DNA of 60,000 nt from Cristatella mucedo. Taxonomy: Eukaryota > Bryozoa > Phylactolaemata > Cristatellidae. The notes under the pieces are model-generated. The model was not told where the DNA came from and ran no database searches. It saw only the letters and a list, made by a program, of their open reading frames with translations. Shown one piece after another: positions 1-58,843 of this stretch; positions within the stretch are counted from its first letter, which is position 1; every line of letters begins with the position of its first letter. The position numbers were made by a program, and so were the translations under genes. Location of the stretch: the NCBI GenBank assembly GCA_009760855.2, contig WPIO01000112.1:739501-799500 (forward strand), read 5' to 3'.

Positions 1-922
1 CATATGAACTAAATGCACGGTCTCCAAACAGAACGTTCAGTAGCAAAAACTCTGCAACAGCAAGCGACTGAAGACAACAAAGTCTTGACTATCCAGGTCG
101 CGGTATGAAGTCATTGCCCGACAGTAGGCCGGGCTCACCAGCTAGGCTGAGCTTACCACAAGGTTAGCGAACACTAAGGACCCATATTGAAATGAAAAAC
201 TTGAATTTCCTGCGATTTCTCATGGGCATAAGCTAGTGTACACACACATTCACGCACGAACACATACAAGTCAGAGGTCAGATTGAATTGCCCAGTTGGT
301 TGGTACTAGTATGCAGATCCGATAAGTTGCAAATAAGTGTACAGGCCGCCGATGACACTGCTCTAGCTGGGTACTTCGGATAGCTCGCTAGTTATGGATC
401 GCTTTAGATCAGCAGCAACTGTTAAGGATCGATGTCGGCATCAGGTTTTTTTATGGTGCGAATACACTGCCCTGTTACTCCAGTTAAGCATGGGCAAGAC
501 ATGCAAACATGGAGGGGGCACAATGCTACCGATAACAATTCCGGAGCCCCATCTATCACCACGTCTAGCTCTGGCGTGGCTGTAGGACAAAAAAACTGAG
601 GCCGAAATGCAGCAAACGTGACCGAGCAGAAGCGCTATGCCACGATGAGCATTCAACAAGCTCCAATCCCAGCCTGCTGCATCATATGGCAGCTGTGGGA
701 TGCCACTGCCCATGTGCAGGCAAGTGTTTCGGTTTTGCATGTCATTCCAGCGGATCGACCAGTTTCTCAGGTCTTCAGTTCAAAGTCTCAGGTTCTAAGT
801 CAGTGGCCAAGCTCCAAGTTTCTAATTGCTGGGCACTGCACTAACTACTTCGTGGTGGTTAGCAACATTTGTGGCATTAAAAGCAGCAAGTGGCTAAAGC
901 AGTTCCTCCGGCGCCCGCCTCG
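1..922. other. TRAPPC12 intron, mostly unique sequence
   Basis: The first 26 bases match the region of LINE-A that reads gaactaaatgcacggtc in minus-oriented copies, so a truncated LINE-A fragment touches the window edge. The rest shows no coding block I recognise and no clear repeat family. Confidence 0.5.
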
Positions 923-1015
923 CTCTCACCACCGACCTTGCTCTCACCCCCTTGCTCTCCCCACCGGCCCTGCTCTCACCCCTGGCTTCGCTCTCACCGC
1001 CGGCCTCACTCTCAC

Positions 1016-1016
<1 letters not shown>
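923..1016 (-). repeat. 18-bp minisatellite carrying repeated 5' splice sites
   Basis: The motif ctctcacc (ggtgagag on the transcribed strand) recurs at 1009, 991, 973, 941 and 923, with a decayed copy at 955. The spacing is 18 bases except for one 14-base step. The first copy is the exon 7 donor itself. Each intact copy therefore shows a near-consensus donor at a spacing that preserves reading frame for the first copies. Confidence 0.85.
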
Positions 1017-43296
<42,280 letters not shown>

Positions 43297-43480
43297 AGCG
43301 CGGCCAGTTACGTTCGAGGGCCAGCAGCGGTAGCTACAGTGGAGTACGGAAATCGACTACGTGAAATTGTTTACCTCCCGTTCGGGAGAGGGGGTTTAAC
43401 ATCCGTCTCCACTTGCCCGCTTCCGTTTTGGCACGGTGGACATTTGCTAAGTATGCACCCGGAAATACCCCGATTATATC
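43297..43480 (-). promoter_or_regulatory. TRAPPC12 5' leader/promoter region (inferred)
   Basis: This is the sequence just upstream of the TRAPPC12 start, continuing the CpG-rich character of exon 1 for a short distance. No TATA box is evident. Inferred by position only. Confidence 0.4.
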
Positions 43481-43554
43481 TCGCTTTCATTTGCTAAGTC
43501 CGCATTTCAAAGTCTACGCCCTTCCAAACTTGAATTTTATCTGATTTTATCCGA

Positions 43555-43700
43555 GCCTCATTTATGTAGCGGCGGAGGAGCCTTAGCGGCTACCAGACCC
43601 GCTTACATTTGGGATATACAGATTTTCTTGCTGCATGACTCGACCCTCGATCTGCGTCGTGAAGTTCGTGCACCTTACCCGTAGGCTAACGCGCATTGTA
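43555..43700 (-). mobile_element. tRNA-SINE remnant upstream of TRAPPC12
   Basis: gagcctcatttatgtagcggcggaggagccttagcggctacc ... gactcgaccctcgatctgcgtcgtgaagttcgtgcaccttacccg. It follows the SINE-A order with a different head. Confidence 0.6.
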
Positions 43701-43989
43701 GAAGAGTGAACGTCTGGAGAACTGCTAGCCTAGCTCCGGTTAGGGCCGCTCGGTGGCTGAGCTCTATCCGGTCTATCTCTATCCAGTCTAGCCTATCATG
43801 CCTGAACGCCGATGCGCACGTCTGGCTACTTACCTTCCATCGATTTCCTCGTAGGCGCTTGCGAAGCAAAGAATTTTTACGCTATCCATCGGCGACTCAT
43901 CAGCGAATCGTCCGACGGTCAAATTTAAGTTATCGTGATAAATCGGACCTGAAGTTAAGTAAAGGTAAAGGCTGGCTAATGTAACAGCC

Positions 43990-44395
43990 TCATTTATATA
44001 ATAATAATAATTATGCACTTGATAAAGCGCCCTCAGAGAACTTAATCTCTTTCTAGGCGCTTTACATTTGCTGCAAAGGGAAATGCAATTGAATGGTAAG
44101 TAAAATCATGCTTGAATAACAAACAACATGAATAATATGGTTAGGGGTGACATGCACAGGGTCAGCATGCAAATGTGGTTAGTGGCAGCATGCACAGTGT
44201 CAGCACGTCAGTACATCAAGGACGAATCACAGGGACCCACTAAATGCTGTCCCAAATAGGTGTTTTTAAGTTCCTTTTAAATGTGGTCAGGTCAGGGGAT
44301 GTTCTGACGCAGGTCGGGAGGGAGTTCCAGGCTTTGGGAGCATACGAACTAAATGCACGGTCTTCAAAGGATTTAAGGTTATATATATATAAACC
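43990..44395 (-). mobile_element. LINE-A 3' end (minus)
   Basis: (AAT)n, gcacttgataaagcgccctcagagaacttaatctctttctaggcgc, then 3' UTR almost identical to the copy starting at 23246. It ends within the RT C-terminus (gcatacgaactaaatgcacggtc). Confidence 0.9.
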
Positions 44396-44450
44396 TATTT
44401 AAGGTTATATATACATAACTATACATACACACACACACAAACACACACAC

Positions 44451-44515
<65 letters not shown>

Positions 44516-44525
44516 TATGTATAAT
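44380..44525. repeat. (AT)n/(CA)n microsatellite
   Basis: Mixed AT, GTAT and CA repeats. Confidence 0.93.
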
Positions 44526-44655
44526 TCGTTTATATAGCACCCTAAGTGAACTTAATCTAATTAATTAATCTATTCAGTTGCTACACATATGCCGCGAGGC
44601 TCGAGCCCACGACCTTGGTCGGGGCGAGCACCTTAACCGCTGGGCCAAAGCCGCT
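44522..44655 (-). mobile_element. SINE-B copy (minus)
   Basis: aattcgtttatatagcaccctaagtgaacttaatct ... gctcgagcccacgaccttggtcggggcgagcaccttaaccgctgggcc. Confidence 0.85.
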
Positions 44656-44740
44656 CGGCCTGTAGCAACGGAAGAGCCTTAGTGGCCATAGCAACCACTT
44701 GTCGTTGGCAACAGAGGAACGTCAGCTGCAGGACTCGAAC

Positions 44741-45025
44741 TGTGGTCTGAGTATATGCAGGCCGGTACCGCTCCTTCCTTAAACAGCTGTCAGGAGCATC
44801 ACCGGTGGTGCATATCTGTGGTCCGCCTGTGGTGTGGTTTGGACAGGCCGGTAACCACAATCAGAGCCAAAACACAGCCGTAGTCGAGGAGGGGGATTCA
44901 GTGGGGAGAAGGGGGCTAGTGAAGTCGTGCTCCCTCTGCTCTGTAGTAGAATAAACTGTTGGTGTTGGTTCTGTGCTGGCGTTCTTTGTGCAAGGCGTTC
45001 TTCGTGCAAGGCGCATCGAAGCACA
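44741..45025 (+). repeat. 5' LTR (285 bp)
   Basis: TG...CA ends. It contains agaataaact, a probable polyadenylation region, and two copies of cgttctt(t/c)gtgcaagg near the end. It is nearly identical to the 3' LTR apart from small indels. Confidence 0.9.
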
Positions 45026-45039
45026 AGCTATTTCTTGGG

Positions 45040-45833
45040 ATGGAGTCGATGGCATCAATGGGAATGCTAGGCAAAATCGCACTTTATGACGGCAAAACGG
45101 ACTTCGTCGAGTGGGTACGTCGACTGGACTCCGTGGCCAAGACGAACAAGGTTAAAGATGACGATCTTGCCGCACTCATGCCCTTGTACTTAACCGGCGG
45201 AGCTTTTGCCGTCTATGAAGGGCTGGTGGACAGTGATAAATGTGACTATATGAAGGTGAAACGCGCACTCAGCGCCGCGTTTTCGCCCGATTGCTTCCGC
45301 GCGTACGACGAGTTATCAAGCAGAAAACTTCGCGAGGGTGAGTCGCCAGACGTCTACTTGGCCGACCTTGTTCGCTTGGCGTCTATTGTCTTTGCTGCTC
45401 AAGCGGGGGGGGGGCACCCGCGTATCCCCCGGAGTCTTTGCTGAAGTGCGCATTTGTGTCGGGCCTACCCGATGACGTAAAGCGGCAACTTCGAGCAGCG
45501 TGCTCGCTTACCAGAGCTGATTTGCCCGTGCTGGTTGAAATGTCGAGGAACTTTGTCTCGTCAAGTGAAGCATGTCTCGCCGGCCGTTTCGAGGATCGAC
45601 TCGCTCAGACCCGAGGCGCCGTGGTGCAGTCTAGGCCGGACTCGCAAAGGCGGTACACCGACCGGCCTTTTCGCAGCGGGCCGCGAACGCGACTTTGCTG
45701 GATCTGCGGCGATCCGAATCATCTAGCTGCTGCGTGTGGTAAAAAGTTCGGCGATCAAAAAACGAATAAGGGGAACCGTCAACACCTACGCCAGCGTGTT
45801 CCCCTTGACTTCGACCGCCATCCATTGGCGTGA
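45040..45833 (+). pseudogene. gag of the LTR element (frame broken at a G10 run)
   Basis: The ATG at 45040 opens a capsid-like frame (GKIALYDGKTDFVEWVRRLD, YLTGGAFAVYEGL, AFSPDCFRAYDEL, KLREGESPDVYLADLVRLAS). It continues in another frame after the G10 run at 45405-45414 (FVSGLPDDVKRQLRAACSL). Near the C-terminus is one CCHC zinc knuckle, CWICGDPNHLAAAC (CX2CX4HX4C). The frame ends at the TGA at 45831, which overlaps the next ATG (TGATG). The homopolymer break could be a mutation or a sequencing error. Confidence 0.85.
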
Positions 45834-46382
45834 TGTTAGATGGCCAGTTTGCTACTGCACTTGTCGACACCGGCTGCTCCCGCACGGTGCTTGCATCAGT
45901 GCTGGCCTCCTCTCGTGATCTGCAGCCTGCGAGGTAGGGTATCTTGATGATGAACGGTGACCGCTCTCTGTACCTCTACGTGTAAGGTCAGTTTGTTAAT
46001 TAGAGGAGTACCACTGGAGGTTAATTGTTTGGTGACCGATATAATTGCTGGCTGGGACATCATCCTTGGGATGGATGTCATAAGAGCGCTAGGCGGCGTC
46101 CGCGTAGGGCACGGCGGTGAAGGCCAAGTTGACTTCGGTAATGAGGCTCCAGCGACCCGATGCATCCGCGGCGAAAGAAACAGTGTAACCTGCCCTAACT
46201 CAACCCCGGCCACCGACGTTTCGCTCGTTGCAAAGGTCGGAAATTCGAGCGAGCTTACAGTCTCCGACAAAGATTTTACTGCAGTATTCCACGATGGCGC
46301 GTGGCACTTGCGCTGGAACTGGAAAGAAGGCGTACAGGCCCCCTTGCTGCAGAACCGTGTCCTCATATCGCATCCCGGCTGA
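45833..46382 (+). pseudogene. Aspartic protease region of the LTR element
   Basis: The start ATG overlaps the gag stop. The active-site motif reads ATALVDTGCSRTVL (D-T-G). An in-frame TAG follows within about 35 codons. The second half (GWDIILGMDVIRALGG, a typical protease C-terminal ILG.D motif) is in a different frame from about 45957, which runs on to 46382. Confidence 0.8.
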
Positions 46383-46407
46383 GGTAGAAGCAGAATATGA
46401 ACGGTAA

Positions 46408-46863
46408 GTGGAGGACTCGATAAAGTGTGGTTGGCTTCAACCTTTTCACGGGGAGTGCGGTGGGCTGATTCCCTTGATGGCGGTGGTCCAAAGCAGCAAA
46501 GGGAAAGTGAGGCCCGTCCTCGACTATCGCGAGCTCAACCAGTTCGTGTCGAGCCACACGGCTGAAGGGGACGTGTGCAGTAATAAACTTCGTGCATGGC
46601 GGCGAATGGGACGAAACGTAAGCGTCGTGGACCTGCGTAAGGCCTATTTGCAAATTCACGTAGACCTATCATTGTGGAAGTACCAGGTGGTTGAATTTCA
46701 TGGCTGCCGATACTGCCTGACTCGCCTGGGTTTCGGCCTTAACGTTGCACCAAAAATAATGACATTAAATAAAGTGTTGCCTATGGATGAGCGGGTCAGA
46801 TCCGGCACGGATTCGTATGTCGACATTTTGGAGACAATGATATCGTCTCAAACGACCGTGTGA
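46408..46863 (+). pseudogene. Reverse transcriptase of the LTR element
   Basis: RT motifs seen: RPVLDYRELNQFV, VSVVDLRKAYLQIHV (catalytic Asp in VDLRKAY) and CLTRLGFGLNVAP. The YxDD box reads YVDI: the second Asp is lost with a frame change at about 46825, and sequence from 46860 to 47003 continues the thumb in a different frame (REYGLEAKPPEKLEGGRVLG). The enzyme cannot be functional as written. Confidence 0.82.
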
Positions 46864-47003
46864 TTGAGCTTTTCCGCGAGTACGGACTTGAAGCAAAACC
46901 ACCCGAAAAGTTAGAGGGTGGTCGTGTCCTAGGCCTCCGCATTGACAGTAAACGTAACGAGCTCGTATGGCGCTGAGATAATGCCATAGGCTCTGTACAG
47001 TCA

Positions 47004-48488
47004 GTGCTGACGCGGCGAGAATTATTTTCTTGGTGTGGGCAACTCGTCGGGCATTTTCCGGTAGCCAGCTGGCTGCGACCCGCTTGCAGTTATCTCAAAC
47101 GTATAGCCAGCGATCAGGACTGGGACAGCAAAGTACCGAGTGAGGTTCTGGAAATTGCTCACGACGTCCATCGCAGGGTGCTAGCTTCTGATCCGGTGAC
47201 TGGAGCGTGGCAGGTGTCCAATGTCATCAGTGAAAAATTGTGGTGCGATGCGAGCAGCATCGCTATTGGAACGTGCCTTGAGATTGACGGTAAAGTGGTT
47301 GAGGATGCCTCTTGGCTTCGAAAGCAAGACGATACTTCGCATATAAACACCGCCGAGCTAGAAGCCGTCATCAAAGGCCTTAACATCGCTATTGTGTGGG
47401 GACTTCAGAAAGTCCAAATCGTGACTGATTCAACTTTGGTGTTTGGTTGGTTGAAGTCATTGATCGATGGGGATAAACCCGTGAGGACGCGCGGCATGGG
47501 AGAGGCGATAATTCGACGACGATTGGGCCTACTCCGAGATATTATAACGGAGTGCAATCTGGAGACGACTGTAAGCCTAGTACGGTCGCCGGAGAACAAA
47601 GCGGACCAGCTGACTCGAGTACCTCAAAGGTGGTTGAAGTTGACGACTTGCTGTACCGGTGCCGTCGCTCCTGAGGTCAGTTTGGCGACTCCCAATATCG
47701 ACCTCAAGCAATTCCACAATCTGCACCACCTGGGCATCGACAGGACGCTATACCTGGCGAGGCTATGTCACCCTAATGCGAACATCCGCAGAACCGATGT
47801 AGAACGAATTGTTCGTTCCTGTCTTCGCTGCAGATCAGTGGATCCGTCGCCGATTTCGTGGCAGCGAGGCAGTCTTGACGTCACCGAACCCTGGTCTCGT
47901 CTTGCGATCGATGTCACGCACTACCGCGATGAGAAATATCTGACGCTGGTGGATTGTGGGCCCAGCAGCTTTACGCTATGGCGGCACATTCCTAGCGAAG
48001 AGGTGCACCTTATCACCAGAGTGCTGGAGCAAATCTTTCGAGAGAGAGGCCCACCTACGCAGCTTCTGATGGACAACAGCACCTCGTTCCGATCTGAGGC
48101 AGTTCGGCGTCTCTGCGAACGCTGGGGCGTTGAGACCGTCTACCGGTGTGCTTACCGACCGGAAGGCAACGGCATAGTCGAAAGCATGCATCGGACTATC
48201 AAAGGCATGGCAGCTCGCACCAGTAGAGGAGTACTAGATATGGTGTACTGGTACAATTCGGCGCCGACTGAGGGGATACAGGGCAAAACCGTGCCTCACA
48301 GGCGGTTATTTACGTATGAATGGCGGTGCCCGCTCCAGCCAAAGAAGATACAGCACTGCAACGCCCAATCTGCCATTAACTACACAGCGGGTCAAAGGGT
48401 TTTTGTGAAACCAGCCGATGCGCGGTGTACGTCAGAATGGCCGGAAGGGATTGTGACCTCGGGACTCACGGCCTTGGTGTCGAGGTGA
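47004..48488 (+). pseudogene. RNase H and integrase of the LTR element
   Basis: This is a long open frame. The RNase H part includes LWCDASSIAIGTCLEIDGKV, HINTAELEAVIKGLNIAI and VTDSTLVFGWL, with D-E-D catalytic residues in place. Linker motifs (ENKADQLTRVPQRWL) follow. The integrase has an HHCC zinc region (FHNLHHLGIDRTLYLARLCH ... IVRSCLRCR) and a core with Asp in RLAIDVTHYRD, Asp in LLMDNSTSF and Glu in GNGIVESMHRTIKG. The frame shifts near 48470. Confidence 0.88.
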
Positions 48489-48688
48489 ACGGAATCCGAA
48501 GACATGTGTCGGACGTCAGGTTAGTTCCGGACGCTGAGCCAGTATTACCGGCTCAGCTGCCAGCACCCTCCCAGATAAGAGGCGAAGATGATGAGTATGC
48601 TGGGACAGAGGAAAGGGGCGGCCACCAGCTTCGCATGCGGTCGGAACTGCAGCACCCACGTTGGTTCTCCGACTACGTCATGGACTGA
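48470..48688 (+). pseudogene. Integrase C-terminal tail of the LTR element
   Basis: In a new frame: LGVEVNGIRRHVSDVRLVPD, matching the usual integrase C-terminal V.V.G..RHV.D.R end, then a polar tail ending WFSDYVMD and a stop. Confidence 0.7.
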
Positions 48689-48785
48689 TCTGTACGTCAG
48701 GGGACAAGGGAGTTTGCTTAAACGATGGTACAGTGCGCTACACGCATTGCAGCTGGAAACTTGTGACCTTAAGGTCAAGGGAGCG

Positions 48786-49836
48786 TGTGGTCAGAGTATA
48801 TGCAGGCCGGTACCGCTCCTTTCTTAAACAGCTGTCCGGAGCATCACCGGTGGTGCATAGCTGTGGTCCGCCTGTGGTGTGGTTTGGACAGGCCGGTAAC
48901 CACAGTCAGATGGTGGACACACCATCGGGGTCGACCAAAACACAGCCGTGGGCGAGGAGGGGATTCAGTGGGGAGAGCGGGGCGAGTGAAGTCGTGCTCC
49001 CTCTGCTCTGTAGTAGAATAAACTTGCAACCGGGTTCCAGGGGTCAAGAGGCTAATTCCCGCCATACTCCGGCCAAGCTGCCGCTCGCCATGCCGCCGAG
49101 CTAGGGTAAGACGAGCGGCCGTCAGGTTAAACCTCTTTGTAATAACGCATGCGTCAACAACAACGGGGGAACTAAACAGGTCTACATGGAGGGTCCTATA
49201 CATTATACACTATGGGAGCGCAAGATGACGCAGCAAGCGCGAACAAACGTGTTAGTTGGGGTCAGTCGGCTTCCGCAGTCCTGTCGTTGTACCAACTCCG
49301 AGTCCAACAGTACGAGCGTACGCCGTCCAAAACCCGGCTGGCTGAGTAACTGCTGGCTAGTCCGAGTCGACAACTACCACAGTCGTAAGCTTCCGCCGAA
49401 AGACGCCAACACACGGGGGTCACGAACACGCTACACGGGGAACGCGGTATAAACAAGTCAACAACGAGCGAGCTATCCAGCTCCACTCGGGCCTTGGGTA
49501 CTCGTTCCCTTGCGTGCGTGGCAGCATCGCCGGAGCACGCCTGCACGAATCCAGGTGCATAACTCGGCGAGACCGGGAGCCTCCAACACCACGACTTACT
49601 TGGCCAACTTCCCGTACCCAAGAGCCCCGGTGACCTCACGTCACCGCATACATCCGGCCATGCCGTAGGTCCGACCCCGGCCTAGCCGGTGACCCTAACC
49701 CTCACTATAGCCGTCCGGTCCCAGCCAACCGAACCCAGCCTGGGTACAAACTGTAGGTGTTGGTTCTGTGCTGGCGTTCTTCGTGCAAGGCGTTCTTCGT
49801 GCAAGGCGTTCTTCGTGCAAGGCGTATCGAAGCACA
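48786..49836 (+). repeat. 3' LTR split by a nested insertion
   Basis: 48786-49024 matches the 5' LTR to aataaact. The LTR resumes at 49753 (gtaggtgttggttctgtg) and ends at 49836. It has three copies of the cgttcttcgtgcaagg unit against two in the 5' LTR. A purine-rich tract (aaggtcaagggagcg) precedes it. Confidence 0.88.
49025..49748. mobile_element. Nested insertion in the 3' LTR, probable solo LTR
   Basis: About 724 bp, starting tgcaacc and ending gggtaca (TG...CA), flanked by the direct repeat aact (49021-49024, 49749-49752; extendable to aaact). There is no ORF with family resemblance. The size, ends and short duplication fit a solo LTR of another family. Confidence 0.6.
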
Positions 49837-50214
49837 CGAACCACAACCGAGATCTGAAGTGCTAGCACCTGACCTACCGTTTACTCCGAAACGTGCACAT
49901 GCCGGCAACACTTAGCTCATTATTTTATAGAAAATCTTAAGCTAGAAACTAGAAGCTGTCTGTCTGCCTCTACGAGAAAATGAGTACTTATGTGCAGCTT
50001 CGCTGCATGTGCTCATATCAGAAGCTATCCAAAACCTGCTCAAGAGATGGTGGTTGAACTGCACGGTCATTGCCGCAGCGAATATACACTACAGGCAGTA
50101 GCCTCCAATGGCCCTAGCCATCCAGCCGTTTTATACATTCGAACGGCAATACAGCTACTATTTCCATAAAATGCTTCATGCAACTACGTTTGTAATTGAA
50201 AATAATTATAGAGA

Positions 50215-50460
50215 ATTCCAAGTTTACCCTGCGATTCATACTTGACGTGCTTACGCATGCTGACACTGTTTCATGCTGCCACTAACCACACTCAATGCTG
50301 ACTCTGTGCATGTCACCCCTAACCATGTTATTCATGTTGTTTATCAAACACAATATTTCCACTCACTATTCGATCGTGTTTCCTATGCAGCAAATGTAAA
50401 GCACCTAGAAAGAGATTGAGTTCTCTGAGAGCGCTTTATCAGGTGTATTATTATTACTAC
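50215..50460 (+). mobile_element. LINE-A 3' terminus inside the satellite
   Basis: tttaccctgcgattcatacttgacgtgctt ... caaatgtaaagcacctagaaagagattgagttctctgag, then ATT-rich tail. Confidence 0.85.
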
Positions 50461-50664
50461 CTAGTAAATGTCACTCGACTGCGTATGTGCGTTCTCATTC
50501 CATGGCCTAAAACTGCATGGCCCATATGACAACCCACAAATTTTGAGCTGGAATGTAGCCACCGTTTCCACAAAAAAGTGTCGCACAACTACTTTTACGA
50601 TTTCAAATTTTAGACAAGTTATTAATTTTGTGCGGTCAGTCGCCCACAGCAAAAGACGGCCCAG

Positions 50665-50810
50665 ACAGACGCCGTTTATTTCCGACCTAAAGAGCCGGGC
50701 CGGAGCGGTCGCCTAGCTGGCTGAGGAGGTGAAAGAATATCTCGTTCTATTATCGAGTCGCTGATTTCCTTCGGTGACTTCCGCCGGAGTAGTACACTGT
50801 ACGGACTCAT
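50665..50810. repeat. Dispersed repeat shared with about 11979-12130
   Basis: agaatatctcgttctattat ... tcggtgacttccgccggagtag; see the 12 kb copy. Confidence 0.5.
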
Positions 50811-51579
50811 ACACAATGTTTCGCGGTTACCCATCACATTTCATGCAACTGAGCGCTTGTGCAGTCTCATGCTATGGCCTCCAAAGGCGCGGCCAAGATC
50901 TTAGCCCTAAATAATCGAACTGCAATACATCTGCCACTTCATAAATAGCTTCGCACCACTGCGGTTTCAATTTCAAATTAGAAAAAAGATATGCCAGGTT
51001 TATCCACCCAATTTCAGCCAATTGCGCTTGCTCGCTCTCAGCGTGGATGGATTTCGATGACCCGACCAAAACGGCGGTTCTAAATCCTCGAGCTGTGATG
51101 CAACTGCCATTTTTACAAACGCTTAGCGAAGCTGTGGTTTTTATTTCAAATGATAGAAAGCAGTTCCACGTTTACAAAATAGATTTTATGTGATCGCGCT
51201 TTCGCGTTCTCACGCGACGGCCTCCGATTGCCAGGCCCAGCGAGCACCCCAAATATTCTAAACGGCGCTACAGCTGCTTACATGCTTGTAAGTTAAGTTA
51301 TAGAAAACATTGTTCCGGATTTACATACCAAAGGCCACTTTAGTCTGTATGCGCGTTGTCATGCTATGGCTGCCCATTGCCCGAGCCAGCCAGCCTCCCT
51401 ACATATTCGAATTGCGATGCAGCTGACATTTTAACAATAGGTGTCGCACAACTGCGGTTTCACCGGCAATGGGTATGCAATGGCATGAAATTCGGCAGGT
51501 AAACCCAGAACTCTGCTTTTTGTAATAAGGAATAAAAATCGCAGTTTCGCGATGTTTGTTGTCGAAATGGCAGCTGTAT

Positions 51580-52249
51580 TGCGCAGTTATTCGCGGGTCC
51601 CCATAGGAAGCAGCTGCCCGCGTTCATGCTGGCGGTCGAGTCGCGGTTCAGTATCAGTTCGGGGCCAACGGACAGGGCAGCTAGTCCGGAAGCAAGCGAT
51701 CCCGACGGTCGCGCGATCGGCGCCGCCATCGGTCGGCGAGAGTTCGAGGCTAGCCGAGGCAAACGGGCGACGGCCCGAGGGTACCGCGTTAGCCAGGCGA
51801 CCCCGGCGGCCCCAAGTCACTTTAGAAAGGCAGCTGCCGTCAGTCGGCAAGCCGAGCGACCAACCTCTATTGCATCGGTGCGCTCGCGAACGCAGATCGG
51901 AGCGGCGAGTCTCTGGCGCGGCGCAGGCAAGTCGTCGCCTGAGAGCCGCTAGGCTTAGCGAGTACGGTGCCGACGGCGCCGGATCCTGAGTACTAAATGG
52001 AAGCCCACGGGTGGCGAGTTTTAGAAGTCAATGCAAAAGCGAGCCCCCTTCCCACTGTCGGCATGCGAGAACAACCGCCGCGGACAAGGCGACGAGGCTA
52101 GAGCAGCGACAGCTGGGCGTGAGCATGCAACCGAACGGAGCGGGGGTGGGGAGGACTGTCAGTATCTATGCCGGAAACCGTGCCGTGAATCGCGCCTTCC
52201 GGCTAGGAGAAGTCGACCGCTTTCCGCGCCGAGCGGTCCCCGTGTACGG
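51580..52249 (+). promoter_or_regulatory. CpG-rich EIPR1 upstream region
   Basis: CpG-dense sequence leads into the EIPR1 start codon and stands out from the AT-rich surroundings. It most likely holds the EIPR1 transcription start and 5' UTR. No TATA box is evident. Inferred from position and composition. Confidence 0.5.
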
Positions 52250-58203
<5,954 letters not shown>

Positions 58204-58763
58204 GTAGGTAGCCTCGACGTCCGAGCTCTGCTCAACAGAGTGGCCTTGTCGATGTCGCCGCTGCTGTCCATTCTTTCACCACGTTGCAGGCTCGTCGCTC
58301 ATCTTTAGCTTTTACAGCGATTTTCAGCAGGGTCACTGAAAACTCGCCTGCAGACTTGTGTGTGCGTGTGTCTGTGTACGCTTGCGTGCATGCATGCCTG
58401 CTTGCTCACGTGTGTGTGTGTGTCGTCGTTGTCTGAAATGTCACCGTCGTTAGGCTGAACTCGTCTTACCACTTTCGCGGTCCTTGATCTGTGGTGTTTT
58501 AATTGTTGGTTCTGGTGGTGCTTCTAGTTAAAAATATGCTGTAGTTACAGTTGAGAAAAATGAGCATCTATTTGTCTTGACTTGCCAGTTATTCTACCGA
58601 AGACAGTAATCCTAAACTGTAGAATCGCTGAAGGACGTCTGCTATGGGACTGATAGTCGGATAATTTTGCCTCGATGATGTTTTATTTCGCCTTGTAAGG
58701 GCATTCCATAGGCACCCGTTCTGTAATGGCTACCAGGTTTTACAGTGGGTTTATTATTGTATA

Positions 58764-58840
<77 letters not shown>
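58764..58840. repeat. (GT)n microsatellite in EIPR1 intron 6
   Basis: About 38 GT units. Confidence 0.97.

Positions 58841-58843
<3 letters not shown>

Larger units (their letters stand above)
44741..49836 (+). mobile_element. LTR retrotransposon, complete but inactivated, divergent Ty3/gypsy-like
   Basis: It has two LTRs beginning tgtggtc and ending gaagcaca, flanked by the 5-bp duplication cgaac (44736-44740 and 49837-49841). The internal order is gag (with CCHC knuckle), aspartic protease, RT, RNase H, integrase; no envelope gene is seen. The order PR-RT-RH-IN and the RT text (VLDYRELNQ, VDLRKAYLQIHV, LTRLGFGLNVAP) suggest a divergent Ty3/gypsy-like lineage rather than BEL or copia. Frame changes occur in gag, protease, RT and integrase, and there is an in-frame stop in protease. 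The LTRs differ by small indels and substitutions, so the insertion is not brand new. The class assignment is an inference. Confidence 0.88.
44656..49900 (-). mobile_element. tRNA-SINE split by the LTR retrotransposon
   Basis: The left part (44660-44740) is a SINE-A-type sequence ending ggactcgaac in the B-box. The right part resumes after the LTR element as cgaaccacaaccgagatctgaagtgc. The duplicated cgaac is the target-site duplication, so the retrotransposon landed in the B-box. Confidence 0.75.
49975..51600. repeat. Decayed satellite array, about 150-170-bp units
   Basis: Recurring order: catgctatggcctccaa, then attcgaactgcaatacagctgcc, then cgcacaactgcggtttcaatttcaaatta, then ttccaggtttacc. 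Matching points lie at about 50101, 50501, 50871, 51041, 51211 and 51360. A LINE (50215-50460) and another repeat (50665-50810) interrupt it. The last unit (51470-51600) is inverted. Confidence 0.75.

Noticed and set aside
44741-49836. Endogenous retrovirus or BEL/Pao element
   Set aside because: No envelope-like frame is seen, and the RT and integrase text fits a divergent Ty3/gypsy-like retrotransposon better than BEL/Pao. This remains an inference.
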